The notes under the pieces were generated by a model. That model made no database searches and had not been told where the DNA came from. It was given only the letters and a program-made list of their open reading frames with translations. A program made the position numbers and the translations under genes. A stretch of DNA of 64,000 nucleotides from Cohnella sp. CFH 77786 (GTDB lineage Bacteria; Bacillota; Bacilli; Paenibacillales; Paenibacillaceae): assembly GCF_019400745.1 (NCBI RefSeq), contig NZ_WJIB01000011.1, positions 186,001-250,000 of the forward strand, in the 5' to 3' direction. Below, piece by piece: positions 44,627 to 53,085 of the stretch. Each line of letters starts with the position of its first letter. Within the stretch, counting starts at the first letter, position 1.

Positions 44627-45862
44627 ATGAAGCAGCTGTTTGTCCATAGCGCGCGGAACCTCACCCAGCTGGCGCTGCTGGAGGACGGTCGTTTGACCGA
44701 GCTCAGCGTCGAAAAGTCGGAGGCGTCTTCCCTCGTCGGCAACCTATACAAGGGACGGGTGGTCAACGTGCTGCCCGGCATGCAAGCGGCGTTCGTCGAT
44801 ATCGGCCTTTCCAAAAACGCTTTTCTATACGTGGACGACGCCTTGCACCACCACCTCGAGAAGCAGCCCAAGGACAAGCCTTCGATCTCGGAATTGCTGT
44901 CGCCGGGCGACGAGCGGATCGTGCAGGTGATGAAGGAGCCTCTCGGGGGCAAAGGAGCGCGGGTGACGACCCATTACTCCTTGCCCGGGCGCTGGCTCGT
45001 CTATATGCCGCAAGCGGATTACGTGGGCATTTCCAAGAAAATCGAAGCCGAGCCCGAGCGGAGCCGGCTGCGGTCGATGGCGGAGGAGCTGCGCGAGCCC
45101 GGAGAAGGGCTCATCTTGCGGACGAACGCGGAAGGGATCCATCGGGAGGCGCTGGAAGCCGATTTGGAGCGTCTGCGCCGGATTTGGCGGGAGGCGGAGA
45201 AAAGGGGGCGCCACTCGGAAGCCCCGGCCGAACTGCACCGGGATCACGGACTTGTCCAGCGGATGGTGCGGGATATCGTGACGCCCGATACGGAGGAGCT
45301 CATTTTCGACGACGAAGGCTGCATGGAGGAAGCGAGGGCCTACCTTCGCCAAGCCGTTCCGGGGATGGAAACCAGATTGCGCCTGTACCGCGATTCGGTC
45401 CCCCTGTTCGACAAGTTCGGGATCAGGGAGCAGGCGGACAGGGCTTTCCAATCCCATGTGCGTCTTCCCAGCGGCGGTTATCTGGTGTGGGACCAAACGG
45501 AAGCCCTGACGGCCATCGACGTGAACACGGGCAAGTACACGGGATCGGTGGACCTGGAGGAAACCGTGTTCCGCACGAACCTCGAGGCGGCCGAAGAAAT
45601 CGCGAGGCTGCTCCGGCTGCGCGACTTGGGCGGCATCATCATCGTGGACTTCATCGATATGGAGAAGGAAGAGCACCGGAGGCAGGTCGAACTGGCGCTC
45701 GAGACGACGATGCGGCGGGACCGCACCAAATGCCAGGTCGTCGGGTGGACGCGCCTTGGTCTTCTGGAGATTACGCGCAAGAAAGCAAGGGAAAGCGTAT
45801 CGAGCTTCTTCCTGGAAACGTGTCCGGCGTGCAAGGGACGGGGCAAAATATCCGTTCGGTGA
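44627..45862 (+). CDS. rng: Ribonuclease G/E family endoribonuclease
   Basis: 411 residues with the S1-like RNA-binding region (GNLYKGRVVNVLPGMQAAFVDIG), the RNase E/G catalytic core (TAIDVNTGKYTGS and GGIIIVDFIDM supply the metal-binding aspartates) and the zinc-link CPACKGRGK at the C-terminus. It lacks the long RNase E degradosome tail. Bacillus subtilis has no RNase E/G, so this gene between spoIVFB and rplU is a lineage difference. Confidence 0.93.
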   Translation: MKQLFVHSARNLTQLALLEDGRLTELSVEKSEASSLVGNLYKGRVVNVLPGMQAAFVDIGLSKNAFLYVDDALHHHLEKQPKDKPSISELLSPGDERIVQVMKEPLGGKGARVTTHYSLPGRWLVYMPQADYVGISKKIEAEPERSRLRSMAEELREPGEGLILRTNAEGIHREALEADLERLRRIWREAEKRGRHSEAPAELHRDHGLVQRMVRDIVTPDTEELIFDDEGCMEEARAYLRQAVPGMETRLRLYRDSVPLFDKFGIREQADRAFQSHVRLPSGGYLVWDQTEALTAIDVNTGKYTGSVDLEETVFRTNLEAAEEIARLLRLRDLGGIIIVDFIDMEKEEHRRQVELALETTMRRDRTKCQVVGWTRLGLLEITRKKARESVSSFFLETCPACKGRGKISVR

Positions 45863-45880
45863 TCTTGGGAGAAAATGCGA

Positions 45881-45909
45881 TTGCGATTAGGCGGCCGTTG
45901 TGGTAATAT
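45881..45909 (+). promoter_or_regulatory. Promoter of rplU-prp-rpmA
   Basis: TTGCGA, 17-bp spacer, TAATAT, about 140 nt before rplU. Confidence 0.6.
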
Positions 45910-45911
45910 GT

Positions 45912-46040
45912 TTGAGTGCGTGCAATGGGATTGCATGCGGAAACCGCACTCCACCGGGTCGACAAGACCGGCGCTGCCCTGGCCGAAAGCGATTGGCCGC
46001 GGCAACCGGCACCCGAAGAGGCGAGTCTTAAGTATGGGAG
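45912..46040 (+). promoter_or_regulatory. Probable ribosomal protein L21 leader RNA
   Basis: A structured, gene-free leader between promoter and rplU containing pairable segments (GAGTGCG...CGCACTC at 45915-45957, GGCCG...CGGCC-like words and TGCCG repeats). L21 leader motifs occur at this place in Bacillota. The match is by position and folding, not by covariance search. Confidence 0.5.
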
Positions 46041-46049
46041 GTGCACCAG

Positions 46050-46361
46050 ATGTACGCGATTATCGAAACCGGAGGCAAGCAATACAAGGTTCAAGCAGGC
46101 GACGTCATCTTCGTGGAGAAATTGTCCGCGAACGAGGGCGACAGCGTCACGTTTGACCGCGTGTTGGCCGTATCCGGAGACAAAGGCTTTAACGCGGGCA
46201 GCCCGCTCGTTGCAGGCGCAACCGTTACGGGTAAAGTCGAGAAGCATGTCAAAGGCGAGAAAATCATCGTCTACAAGTACAAGCCGAAGAAGAACTACCA
46301 TCGCAAGCAAGGCCATCGCCAGCCGTACACGAAAGTGACGATCGAATCCATCAAGGCGTAA
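46050..46361 (+). CDS. rplU: 50S ribosomal protein L21
   Basis: 103 residues beginning [15 protein letters not shown] with the C-terminal signature [25 protein letters not shown] precedes ATG 46050; a GTG at 46041 would add three residues and overlaps that site. Confidence 0.98.
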   Translation: MYAIIETGGKQYKVQAGDVIFVEKLSANEGDSVTFDRVLAVSGDKGFNAGSPLVAGATVTGKVEKHVKGEKIIVYKYKPKKNYHRKQGHRQPYTKVTIESIKA

Positions 46362-46369
46362 GAGGCCCG

Positions 46370-46714
46370 ATGATTACGGTTACGATCGAACGCGGCGAGG
46401 ACGGCCGGATCCGGCGGTTTTCCGTTTCGGGTCACGCGGGGTATGACGTTCCCGGCCAAGATATCGTTTGCGCGGGCGTCTCTGCGGTTACCGTCGGAGC
46501 CGTCAACGCGATCGAACAGCTGACGGGGCTCGTTCCGAAGGCGAAAATGCGGGGCGGTTGGCTGACGGCCGAAGCGCCTCAGGGCGGCGATCCCGAGCTG
46601 GAAAGCCGCGCGCAGCTTCTGCTGGAAGGAATGCTTGTCTCGCTGCAAACCATTGCGGATGAGTACGGAAAGTACGTGCAAATACAAGAAACGATCAAGC
46701 ATAGAAGGAGGTAG
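46370..46714 (+). CDS. prp: Ribosomal-processing cysteine protease Prp
   Basis: Removes the N-terminal extension of L27. 114 residues; the catalytic dyad H22 and C34 is seen in [19 protein letters not shown], the same positions as in the characterised staphylococcal enzyme. Encoded between rplU and rpmA, as usual in Bacillota (ysxB). Confidence 0.95.
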   Translation: MITVTIERGEDGRIRRFSVSGHAGYDVPGQDIVCAGVSAVTVGAVNAIEQLTGLVPKAKMRGGWLTAEAPQGGDPELESRAQLLLEGMLVSLQTIADEYGKYVQIQETIKHRRR

Positions 46715-46719
46715 ACACC

Positions 46720-47031
46720 ATGTTGAAGCTGAATCTTCAGCTGTTCGCCTCGAAGAAGGGCGTAGGCTCGACCAAGAACGGACGCGACAGCCGGTCCAAA
46801 CGTCTGGGCGCGAAACGCGCGGACGGCCAAATCGTGACCGCGGGCAGCATTCTCGTGCGCCAGCGCGGCACGAAGATCCACCCGGGCACCAACGTCGGCA
46901 TCGGCAAGGACGATACACTGTTCGCGAAAGTGGAAGGCGTCGTCAAATTCGAGCGTTGGGGACGCGACCGCAAGAAAGTCAGCGTCTATCCCGCCGAGCA
47001 AGCGCCCGTTGCGGCCGCTCTCGAAGTATAA
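46720..47031 (+). CDS. rpmA: 50S ribosomal protein L27 with Prp-cleavable extension
   Basis: 103 residues. The N-terminal extension [10 protein letters not shown] ends in the Prp site LQLFA followed by [14 protein letters not shown], so the mature protein starts at about residue 11. The rest is typical L27. AGGAGG before the ATG. Confidence 0.97.
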   Translation: MLKLNLQLFASKKGVGSTKNGRDSRSKRLGAKRADGQIVTAGSILVRQRGTKIHPGTNVGIGKDDTLFAKVEGVVKFERWGRDRKKVSVYPAEQAPVAAALEV

Positions 47032-47045
47032 TACGCATCCAGAAT

Positions 47046-47075
47046 CCCGGCCGGCGTACGCGGCCGGGGTTTTTG
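47046..47075 (+). terminator. Rho-independent terminator after rpmA
   Basis: CCCGGCCG and CGGCCGGGG arms around GCGTACG, then five T. Confidence 0.88.
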
Positions 47076-47113
47076 CGTTAATGTCAGTTTCCCTTAAGGA
47101 AGGATGAAAGGGC

Positions 47114-47884
47114 GTGCGTCCTGCGTATCCTGATGACAGCACCCGATGGGGGATCGCGGCGTTCGCGTCGACGGCGATTCCCGCGGCGGCCGTGTTCATA
47201 TGGCGGGAATCCTGGTGGCCGCCGGCGCTATTGATCGTATGGACGCTGGGGGCGGCGGCGTTATACGCATCCATGGTGAAGCGGAAGTGGCAGCGCCGCA
47301 GCAGCCGGATGCTCGATCACGCCCGTCTCTCCGCCATACGGACGCTCAGCCACCATCGCCATGATTGGATGAACGATCTGCAAATTTTGTACGGATACTT
47401 AAGATTGAACAAGCCCGATAAAGCGGCCGAGATCGTGGACAGAATAAGGGGAAGAATGGAGAACGACAGCCGGGTGTCCCAGCTCGGGAACGCGGAGCTG
47501 TCCACCTATCTCCTCTCCTTCCGGACGATCTGCGACCACATGCGGCTGGACGTGAACGTCGGCGAAGGCGTCAGCCTGGACCGTCTCCCTCTGGATTCGG
47601 ACAAGCTGGCGTCCTGCCTCATCGGCTTGGTGAACGCGATTCGTTACCGGACGGCCGCCCCGGCATCCGGGGAGAGCCTGCTCCGCATGTCGATCTTCCG
47701 GACGGAGGAAGCCTTGCACGTCGAATTGGAGTACGAAGGGGAATGGGCCTCGGGGCAGAGCCTGGGTCTGGCAGGCGAAGCGCAAAGCTTGCTTGAGGGA
47801 CTGGGACAATTCACGGAAGAGGAAGAGGCGGGAGCGCAGGGCAAGTCCCGGCGGCTGCTCGCTACCTTCCCGCTGACCGCATAA
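47114..47884 (+). CDS. spo0B: Sporulation phosphotransferase Spo0B, membrane-anchored form
   Basis: 256 residues. Two N-terminal hydrophobic segments (about 12-30 and 36-53) precede the Spo0B helical-hairpin domain with the phospho-accepting histidine H83 in [11 protein letters not shown]. The C-terminal part is a degenerate kinase-like (GHKL) fold without a clear ATP-binding G-box. Spo0B relays phosphate from Spo0F to Spo0A. Bacillus Spo0B is soluble, so the membrane segments are different. GTG start with AAGGAAGGATG upstream; next gene obg, as in Bacillus. Confidence 0.87.
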   Translation: MRPAYPDDSTRWGIAAFASTAIPAAAVFIWRESWWPPALLIVWTLGAAALYASMVKRKWQRRSSRMLDHARLSAIRTLSHHRHDWMNDLQILYGYLRLNKPDKAAEIVDRIRGRMENDSRVSQLGNAELSTYLLSFRTICDHMRLDVNVGEGVSLDRLPLDSDKLASCLIGLVNAIRYRTAAPASGESLLRMSIFRTEEALHVELEYEGEWASGQSLGLAGEAQSLLEGLGQFTEEEEAGAQGKSRRLLATFPLTA

Positions 47885-47900
47885 CGGAGCTGAACTCATC

Positions 47901-49235
47901 ATGTTTGTGGATAAAGCGAAAGTGTTTGTAAAAGGCGGGGACGGCGGCGACGGCTTGGTCGCGTTCCGCCGCGAGCTGTATGTGCCGGAAGGCGGCCCCG
48001 CGGGCGGGGACGGCGGGGACGGCGGCGACGTTATTTTCCGGGTGGACGAAGGACTGCGCACGCTGATGGATTTCCGCTACCAGAAGCATTTCAAAGCGCC
48101 GCGCGGGGAGAAGGGCAGGAACAAGTCGCAGCATGGCGCCAATGCCGATGACCTGATCGTGCGGGTTCCTCCCGGAACGGTCGTCATGGACGACGACACC
48201 GGCGAAGTCATCGCGGATTTGACCCGCCACGGTCAAGAGGTCGTCGTCGCCAAGGGCGGACGCGGCGGACGCGGGAATACCCGTTTCCGGGCTCCGAACA
48301 ATCCCGCCCCGGCCATCGCGGAGAACGGCGAGGAAGGGCAAGAGCGCTGGGTCGTGCTCGAGCTGAAGGTGATGGCGGACGTCGGTCTGGTCGGTTTCCC
48401 GAGCGTCGGGAAATCGACGCTGCTGTCGGTCGTGTCCGGCGCGCGTCCCAAAATCGGGGCGTACCATTTCACCACGCTGACCCCGAATCTGGGCGTCGTC
48501 GACCTGGACGACGATCGCAGCTTCGTCATGGCGGATTTGCCGGGGCTGATCGAAGGCGCCCATGCCGGCGTCGGGCTCGGCCACGAATTCCTCCGGCACG
48601 TCGAACGGACGAGAATCATCGTGCACGTCGTGGACATGTCCGGCACCGAAGGGCGCGATCCGTTCGAGGACTGGGTCAAGATCAACGAAGAACTCAAGCT
48701 GTATAATGCCAAGCTGGCCGAGCGCCCGCAAATCGTAGCGGCGAACAAGATGGACATGCCGGACGCGGAGCTGTTCCTGGAGGAATTCCGGAAGCAGCTC
48801 GCCGAGGTTTCCCCGGAAACCGAAGTGCTGCCGATTTCTTCGCTGACGCGGCAAGGCGTTCCCGAGCTGCTGTACCGGGTGGCGGACCTGCTGGACACCC
48901 TGCCGGAGCCGTCCGCGCTCGAAGAAGCGCAGCAAGCCGGCGCGGACGAAGCGGTCGTCTACCGCTACGACCCTGGCAACGAGTACGATTTTACGATCCG
49001 CCGCGAGAACGAAACGTTCGTCGTCGAAAGCGAATCCCTCGAGAAACTCGTCAAACGCACGCAATTCGGCTCCTATGAAGCCGTGATGCGTTTCGCGACC
49101 ATTCTCCGCAACATCGGGCTGGACGCCGAACTCCGCAAACGGGGGGCCAAGGGCGGCAGCACGATCCGGATCGGCGACTTCGAGTTCGAATTTTTCGAAG
49201 GCGGCGCCGAGTCCTATCTGTACGACGACGAGTAA
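47901..49235 (+). CDS. obgE: GTPase Obg/CgtA
   Basis: Essential ribosome-associated GTPase with roles in stress and sporulation onset. 444 residues: glycine-rich Obg domain (1-158; [15 protein letters not shown]), G domain with [17 protein letters not shown] and NKMD, and the C-terminal OCT domain ([13 protein letters not shown]). spo0B-obg forms a conserved pair. Confidence 0.97.
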   Translation: MFVDKAKVFVKGGDGGDGLVAFRRELYVPEGGPAGGDGGDGGDVIFRVDEGLRTLMDFRYQKHFKAPRGEKGRNKSQHGANADDLIVRVPPGTVVMDDDTGEVIADLTRHGQEVVVAKGGRGGRGNTRFRAPNNPAPAIAENGEEGQERWVVLELKVMADVGLVGFPSVGKSTLLSVVSGARPKIGAYHFTTLTPNLGVVDLDDDRSFVMADLPGLIEGAHAGVGLGHEFLRHVERTRIIVHVVDMSGTEGRDPFEDWVKINEELKLYNAKLAERPQIVAANKMDMPDAELFLEEFRKQLAEVSPETEVLPISSLTRQGVPELLYRVADLLDTLPEPSALEEAQQAGADEAVVYRYDPGNEYDFTIRRENETFVVESESLEKLVKRTQFGSYEAVMRFATILRNIGLDAELRKRGAKGGSTIRIGDFEFEFFEGGAESYLYDDE

Positions 49236-49243
49236 TGGAATAG

Positions 49244-49287
49244 AGCCGACCATGGCGGTGCGGATGGCACGCCGGTCGGCTTTTTTC
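49244..49287 (+). terminator. Rho-independent terminator after obg
   Basis: AGCCGACC ... GGTCGGC followed by six T; the loop region contains a second GGCGTGC/GCACGCC-like pairing. Confidence 0.85.
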
Positions 49288-49295
49288 TATGGCGC

Positions 49296-49600
49296 GTGCC
49301 CAGATGCACGCATCTTCTAGCCGGTGAAAGTCCGGTCGCGGGAGGAGCCAAGTCCCCGCGTAGCTTGGATACTTACGTATGGCGAAATCTGTGCGTAAAA
49401 GCGTATCGACGAAGTACCTGTCGGAGACAGGGCGAGCGACATCCCAGGCCGTAACATCAAGTGAATCCTGCCGCGTCGTCAAAAAGGCCTCGCGAGAGGA
49501 AAGAGAGGAAGCCGAGTCCCGGCTGTATGGACGAAGGCCATGGAAGCTGGTAAGAACTTGGAGCGTCAGCGAAGAATCCTCCGGCGTAAGGGGATCGGCA
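49296..49600 (+). mobile_element. 5' fragment resembling a group II intron (domain I)
   Basis: Starts GTGCCCAG and continues with CTAGCCGGTGAAAGTCCGG, GAGGAGCC, ...CGAAGAATCCTCCGGCGTAAG, words that resemble the 5' end and domain I of bacterial group II introns. It begins nine bases after the T-run of the obg terminator, a site type preferred by group IIC introns. No domain V hairpin and no reverse-transcriptase gene follow, so it would be a truncated remnant. Recognition is by memory of intron sequences, not by a search. Confidence 0.55.
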
Positions 49601-49604
49601 TGGG

Positions 49605-49814
49605 ATGAAAGAAGATGCAGTGAACTGGGTGATCCCCGTCAAGATTCAGCCGTTCGATTTGTACCGGTCCCTCGTCAGCACTCCATCCTGGCGCGAAAGA
49701 AACGTGACGTATGACAACATCCGGGTCGAGAACTTCGAGCTTGGTCAACTGTTCGACCACCCGGCTCTGGACGTCAACGAATTCGTCCGCAACGTCTCGT
49801 TCCGGTCGGAATGA
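49605..49814 (+). CDS. Short hypothetical ORF after the intron-like fragment
   Basis: 69 residues (MKEDAVNWVIPVKIQPF...). The composition looks protein-like (IRVENFELGQLFDHPALDVNEF), but I recognise no family and there is no good ribosome-binding site. It may be the 3' remnant of a gene cut by the intron-like element or by a rearrangement. An in-frame stop lies 18 bases upstream. Confidence 0.35.
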   Translation: MKEDAVNWVIPVKIQPFDLYRSLVSTPSWRERNVTYDNIRVENFELGQLFDHPALDVNEFVRNVSFRSE

Positions 49815-49842
49815 ACAAACGGGATCTTGCAGAATCGACAGT

Positions 49843-50508
49843 TCAGCATCCCTCTCGTTTACGATGCTCAAGCAACCATGCGTACAAGTCGGGATTCCGA
49901 TAGGTTTCGTTCATAATGAAATGCTTCAAACCGGGATAAAAGGTGCAAGTTACGTTCCCATCCGCCGACTTGAGGGCCTGAACCATGTCCTTCGTGGCCT
50001 GCACAGGAACCATATCATCCTCTTCCCCGTGAAATGCCCAGACCGGCATCTCCCCGAGCAAATGCGCAGCTTCGGGATCGAACCAGCCTGCAAGCGGGAC
50101 GACGGCCGCGAAGCGATCCGGTCGATAAGCGGCCAAATCCCACGCGCCGTGTCCTCCCATGCTAAATCCGGTTAAATAAATCCTGTCCGGATCTACCCGG
50201 TAGTCGGACAGAATTCGCTCCAGCAGCGCGAGAACCGCATCGCGCTCCGAAGTCCAGTCGGTATAAGCGGGACATTGCGGCGCCAAGACGAGAAATTCGA
50301 AGCCATTCCAATTTTCCGCAATCGACGGAAGGCCGTAACCGTCCAGCAGCCGTAAATCCGATCCGCGCTTTTTGACTCCGTGCAGAAACAGAATGAGCGG
50401 CCAGGACCGATCCGTCTTCGTTTCATACTCATCCGGCAAAAACAGTTGAAACCCCAAATCGATCCGTTTTGTGATCGTTTGACGAAAATGACGATGTTGA
50501 ACGGTCAT
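49843..50508 (-). CDS. Alpha/beta-hydrolase (dienelactone hydrolase / PHB-depolymerase-like esterase)
   Basis: 221 residues with an alpha/beta-hydrolase fold: oxyanion motif LILFLHGVKKRGSD, nucleophile serine in LTGFSMGGHGAWDLA, acid Asp in HGEEDDMVP and His in GLKHFIMNE. No signal peptide, so cytoplasmic. Similar proteins are annotated as predicted peptidases or phospholipase/carboxylesterases; substrate unknown. ATG 50508 has AAAGGGG at good spacing; ATG 50532 is an alternative. Probably co-transcribed after the RidA pseudogene. Confidence 0.85.
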   Translation of the reverse strand: MTVQHRHFRQTITKRIDLGFQLFLPDEYETKTDRSWPLILFLHGVKKRGSDLRLLDGYGLPSIAENWNGFEFLVLAPQCPAYTDWTSERDAVLALLERILSDYRVDPDRIYLTGFSMGGHGAWDLAAYRPDRFAAVVPLAGWFDPEAAHLLGEMPVWAFHGEEDDMVPVQATKDMVQALKSADGNVTCTFYPGLKHFIMNETYRNPDLYAWLLEHRKREGC

Positions 50509-50512
50509 CGCG

Positions 50513-50983
50513 TTAACCCCTTTCCACTTCAAAAATCGATTCGACCACGATCGGCAGATTGTCCCGTAGCGAAGTGGCCCTCATAACCGAGCGCGCAAGC
50601 ATCCCCTTTTCGCGGAACACCTCCGTCATCAAGTCCGAGAAACCGTTCCAAACAAGATGGTGATCTTCAAAATTCGGTTCCGCATTCACAAAACCTTGGA
50701 CCATGACGACTTGTTTTACTCGACCCAGACCGCCGAGCGCCTACTTCAGCACGGCCAGAACCTCGATTCCCGTTTGGCGGGCGAATCGACACCCCTCTTC
50801 CGTGGTAAAATCCCGGCCCAGCTTGCCCTTCGGGTTGCCAGCCGGCCCTCTTCCGGAAACGAACAGCAGACCGTTCGAGAATACGAAGTTCGCGTATTTC
50901 GCCGCAGGTTCGCTTGCTTCCGGCAGAACGTTTTCTAGCAAAGCCAATCGCTTCTCGATATCATCCACCGCAATCCGCCCCAT
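50513..50983 (-). pseudogene. RidA-family enamine/imine deaminase, interrupted by an in-frame TAG
   Basis: The complete RidA-like reading frame (about 156 codons) is present in one frame but has a TAG at 50743-50741 after ...GIEVLAVLK. Before it: YANFVFSNGLLFVSGRGP and DFTTEEGCRFARQTG; after it: ALGGLGRVKQVVMVQGFVNA and ...SDLMTEVFREKGMLARS. Both parts match one family without a frameshift, so a single base change explains the break. RidA proteins deaminate reactive imines formed by PLP enzymes. Could also be a sequencing error or a read-through codon. Confidence 0.85.
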
Positions 50984-50995
50984 TCTTAGCTTGTG

Positions 50996-51024
50996 TTGAT
51001 GAGTGCTGTGCCCAAGTCTATAAT
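50996..51024 (+). promoter_or_regulatory. Promoter of the MocR-type regulator
   Basis: TTGATG, 17-bp spacer, TATAAT. Downstream at 51039-51056 is the inverted repeat AAACA-N8-TGTTT, a possible autoregulatory operator shared with the divergent gene. Confidence 0.6.
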
Positions 51025-51079
51025 GCTGTTGGCCGTTTAAACAGGTTCAGTTGTTTATTATTTTTAGTGGCCAGATGGG

Positions 51080-52486
51080 ATGGGTCGAATGATTGACCTT
51101 AAACTGACCGTGGAAGACGATGGTCCTCTGTACATGCAGCTTTACCGGCGAATTCGGGGACTGATATTGTCCGGGGATCTTCAGGACGGTTTGAAAATGC
51201 CGTCGAAGCGCTTGCTCTGCGATCAGCTGAGCCTGAGCAAGACGACGGTCGAAACCGCTTATGGGATGCTGCTCGAAGAAGGTTTCCTTCACAGCAAACC
51301 GAGATCGGGTCTATTCGTGGTCAATCCCGAGCCGATCGGGAAGGCCGCGGCGCAGCAGGATGTTTCCAGCAGCTTCAAAGATGTCCGATCTTCGGATCAT
51401 GCGATCGACTTCAGTCTGCTCGCCGTCGACGGAGATTCGTTTCCGGTGCGTTTATGGAGGGCGGCTCTGGCCGAATCGCTCTCCCTTAACGCAAACGCCG
51501 TTCATCAATACGGGGATCCAAAAGGCGACTTATCATTGCGCGTTTCTTTGGCTCAGTATTTGAGGACCTCAAGGGAAGTTTCCTGCGAACCCGAACAGAT
51601 CGTGATCGGAACCGGTATTTCCTACAGCGTATTTCTCCTTTCCCGCATTCTGGAGGGAATCACTTCCATCGCCATGGAGGAAAACGGAATCGCTCAAGTC
51701 AAAGAGATATTCGACCATCACCGATTTCACGTGATCCCTGTTCCGCTTGAGGAAAACGAGCTGACCGTAAACGAATTGGCGAGCCGAAACATCCGGGCGG
51801 TTTACGTGACCCCTTCCCATCGCCCTTCGGGAAGCCCGATGCCTTATTCGACAAGACAACAATTGCTGAACTGGGCGTACAGACTTGACGGGTATATTAT
51901 CGAGGACGATTACGACGGGGAGTTTCGTTATGCCGGCAAAACCATCCCGTCGCTTCAGGGACTTGATCAGAAGGGCGTCGTCATTTACATGGGGACATTT
52001 TCAAAAGCGTTTACGCCTGCTCTCCGGATGAACTACATGGTTCTCCCCGTTCATCTTGCGGAGAAGCTTCATTCCAAGGGGCAAATTTTATCCCACCCGT
52101 CGCGCCCGGAGCAGTGGGCGATGCAATGGTTTATGGAGAGAGGGCATTGGTACCGGCATATCCGGCGAATGCGCCATCTCTACGGCAAAAAACGGGAGAA
52201 GCTTGTCCAAACGGTGAACGCTCATTTTCCGAACTACGTTCAAATCAATGGCGACAGCGCGGGGCTGCATATTGAAATGAGGGTAAAAACCGACCGCACG
52301 GCCGAAAAGCTCATTGAACTGGCGGCGGCCGAAGGCGTTCGTGTTTATGGCGCGCAAAACGAACGGGTCAATCGCTCAAGCGGAAATCCCAAAATCTATC
52401 TTGGCTTCGGGGGCGTGAACGAGAGAGACATGGAGCGAGGCGTGCGATTGTTAAAGGCGGCCTGGCGGGATATCTTGGGCGAATGA
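51080..52486 (+). CDS. MocR/PdxR-type regulator (GntR DNA-binding + aminotransferase fold)
   Basis: 468 residues: GntR winged helix (about 12-80; GLKMPSKRLLCDQLSLSKTTVETAY) fused to a fold-type I aminotransferase-like domain (about 115-465) with the PLP lysine in GTFSKAFTPALRMNY and EDDYDGEFRY. MocR proteins sense PLP or an amino acid-PLP adduct and usually control a divergent gene; here that gene is the RidA pseudogene and the esterase. ATG 51080 or ATG 51089; neither has a strong ribosome-binding site. Confidence 0.9.
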   Translation: MGRMIDLKLTVEDDGPLYMQLYRRIRGLILSGDLQDGLKMPSKRLLCDQLSLSKTTVETAYGMLLEEGFLHSKPRSGLFVVNPEPIGKAAAQQDVSSSFKDVRSSDHAIDFSLLAVDGDSFPVRLWRAALAESLSLNANAVHQYGDPKGDLSLRVSLAQYLRTSREVSCEPEQIVIGTGISYSVFLLSRILEGITSIAMEENGIAQVKEIFDHHRFHVIPVPLEENELTVNELASRNIRAVYVTPSHRPSGSPMPYSTRQQLLNWAYRLDGYIIEDDYDGEFRYAGKTIPSLQGLDQKGVVIYMGTFSKAFTPALRMNYMVLPVHLAEKLHSKGQILSHPSRPEQWAMQWFMERGHWYRHIRRMRHLYGKKREKLVQTVNAHFPNYVQINGDSAGLHIEMRVKTDRTAEKLIELAAAEGVRVYGAQNERVNRSSGNPKIYLGFGGVNERDMERGVRLLKAAWRDILGE

Positions 52487-52526
52487 CGGCAGAAGGAGCG
52501 GAGCGGAGCGGCGAAACTTTCGCCTA

Positions 52527-52555
52527 TTGCCGGATGTGGGGGATTCCGCTATAAT
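52527..52555 (+). promoter_or_regulatory. Promoter of the pheB-hom-thr operon
   Basis: TTGCCG, 17-bp spacer, TATAAT, about 40 nt before the ACT-protein gene. Confidence 0.65.
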
Positions 52556-52597
52556 GTCCTCTATATATAAACAAACGTCTTTTTTGGGAGGACGGTC

Positions 52598-53035
52598 ATG
52601 GCGGAACGCTACTATGCCGTCCGGGAGGATTTGCTGCCCGAAGGCATCCTGAAGACGGAGCAAGCGAAGGAACTCCTCCGCCGGGGGGAGGCGGCCACGG
52701 TGCACGAGGCCGCGGAGCGCGTCGGGCTCAGCCGCAGCGCCTTCTATAAGTACAAGGACGGCGTCTATTTGCTGGAGCAGGCCGCGAGGGACAAGATCGC
52801 CACTCTGTCCCTGGATCTGGAGCACCGGGCGGGCGTTTTGTCCAAGGTTCTCGGCATGCTCGCTTCCTGCGAAGGCAATGTGCTGACGATCCACCAATCC
52901 ATCCCGCTGCAGGGTTTGGCCAACGTCGTCGTGTCGCTCGAAACCTCCGGTCTCCAAGGGACGCTTCAGGAATTGATCGATCGTCTTCGCCAGACGGACG
53001 GAGTGAAGAGGACGGCGGTCGTCGGCCGGGGGTAA
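52598..53035 (+). CDS. pheB: ACT-domain protein (PheB / UPF0735)
   Basis: 145 residues: an N-terminal part with a helix-turn-helix-like stretch (VHEAAERVGLSRSAFYKYKDGVY) and a C-terminal ACT domain (HRAGVLSKVLGMLASCEGNVLTI) that usually binds an amino acid. In Bacillus it is encoded between obg and pheA, the same relative place. It is probably a regulator or sensor in aromatic/aspartate-family metabolism; direct function not established. GGGAGG precedes the ATG. Confidence 0.88.
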   Translation: MAERYYAVREDLLPEGILKTEQAKELLRRGEAATVHEAAERVGLSRSAFYKYKDGVYLLEQAARDKIATLSLDLEHRAGVLSKVLGMLASCEGNVLTIHQSIPLQGLANVVVSLETSGLQGTLQELIDRLRQTDGVKRTAVVGRG

Positions 53036-53085
53036 GGCCGTTTAGGCCGCTATGCGGAATTGCATTTTGAGAGGAGTACGGCATC

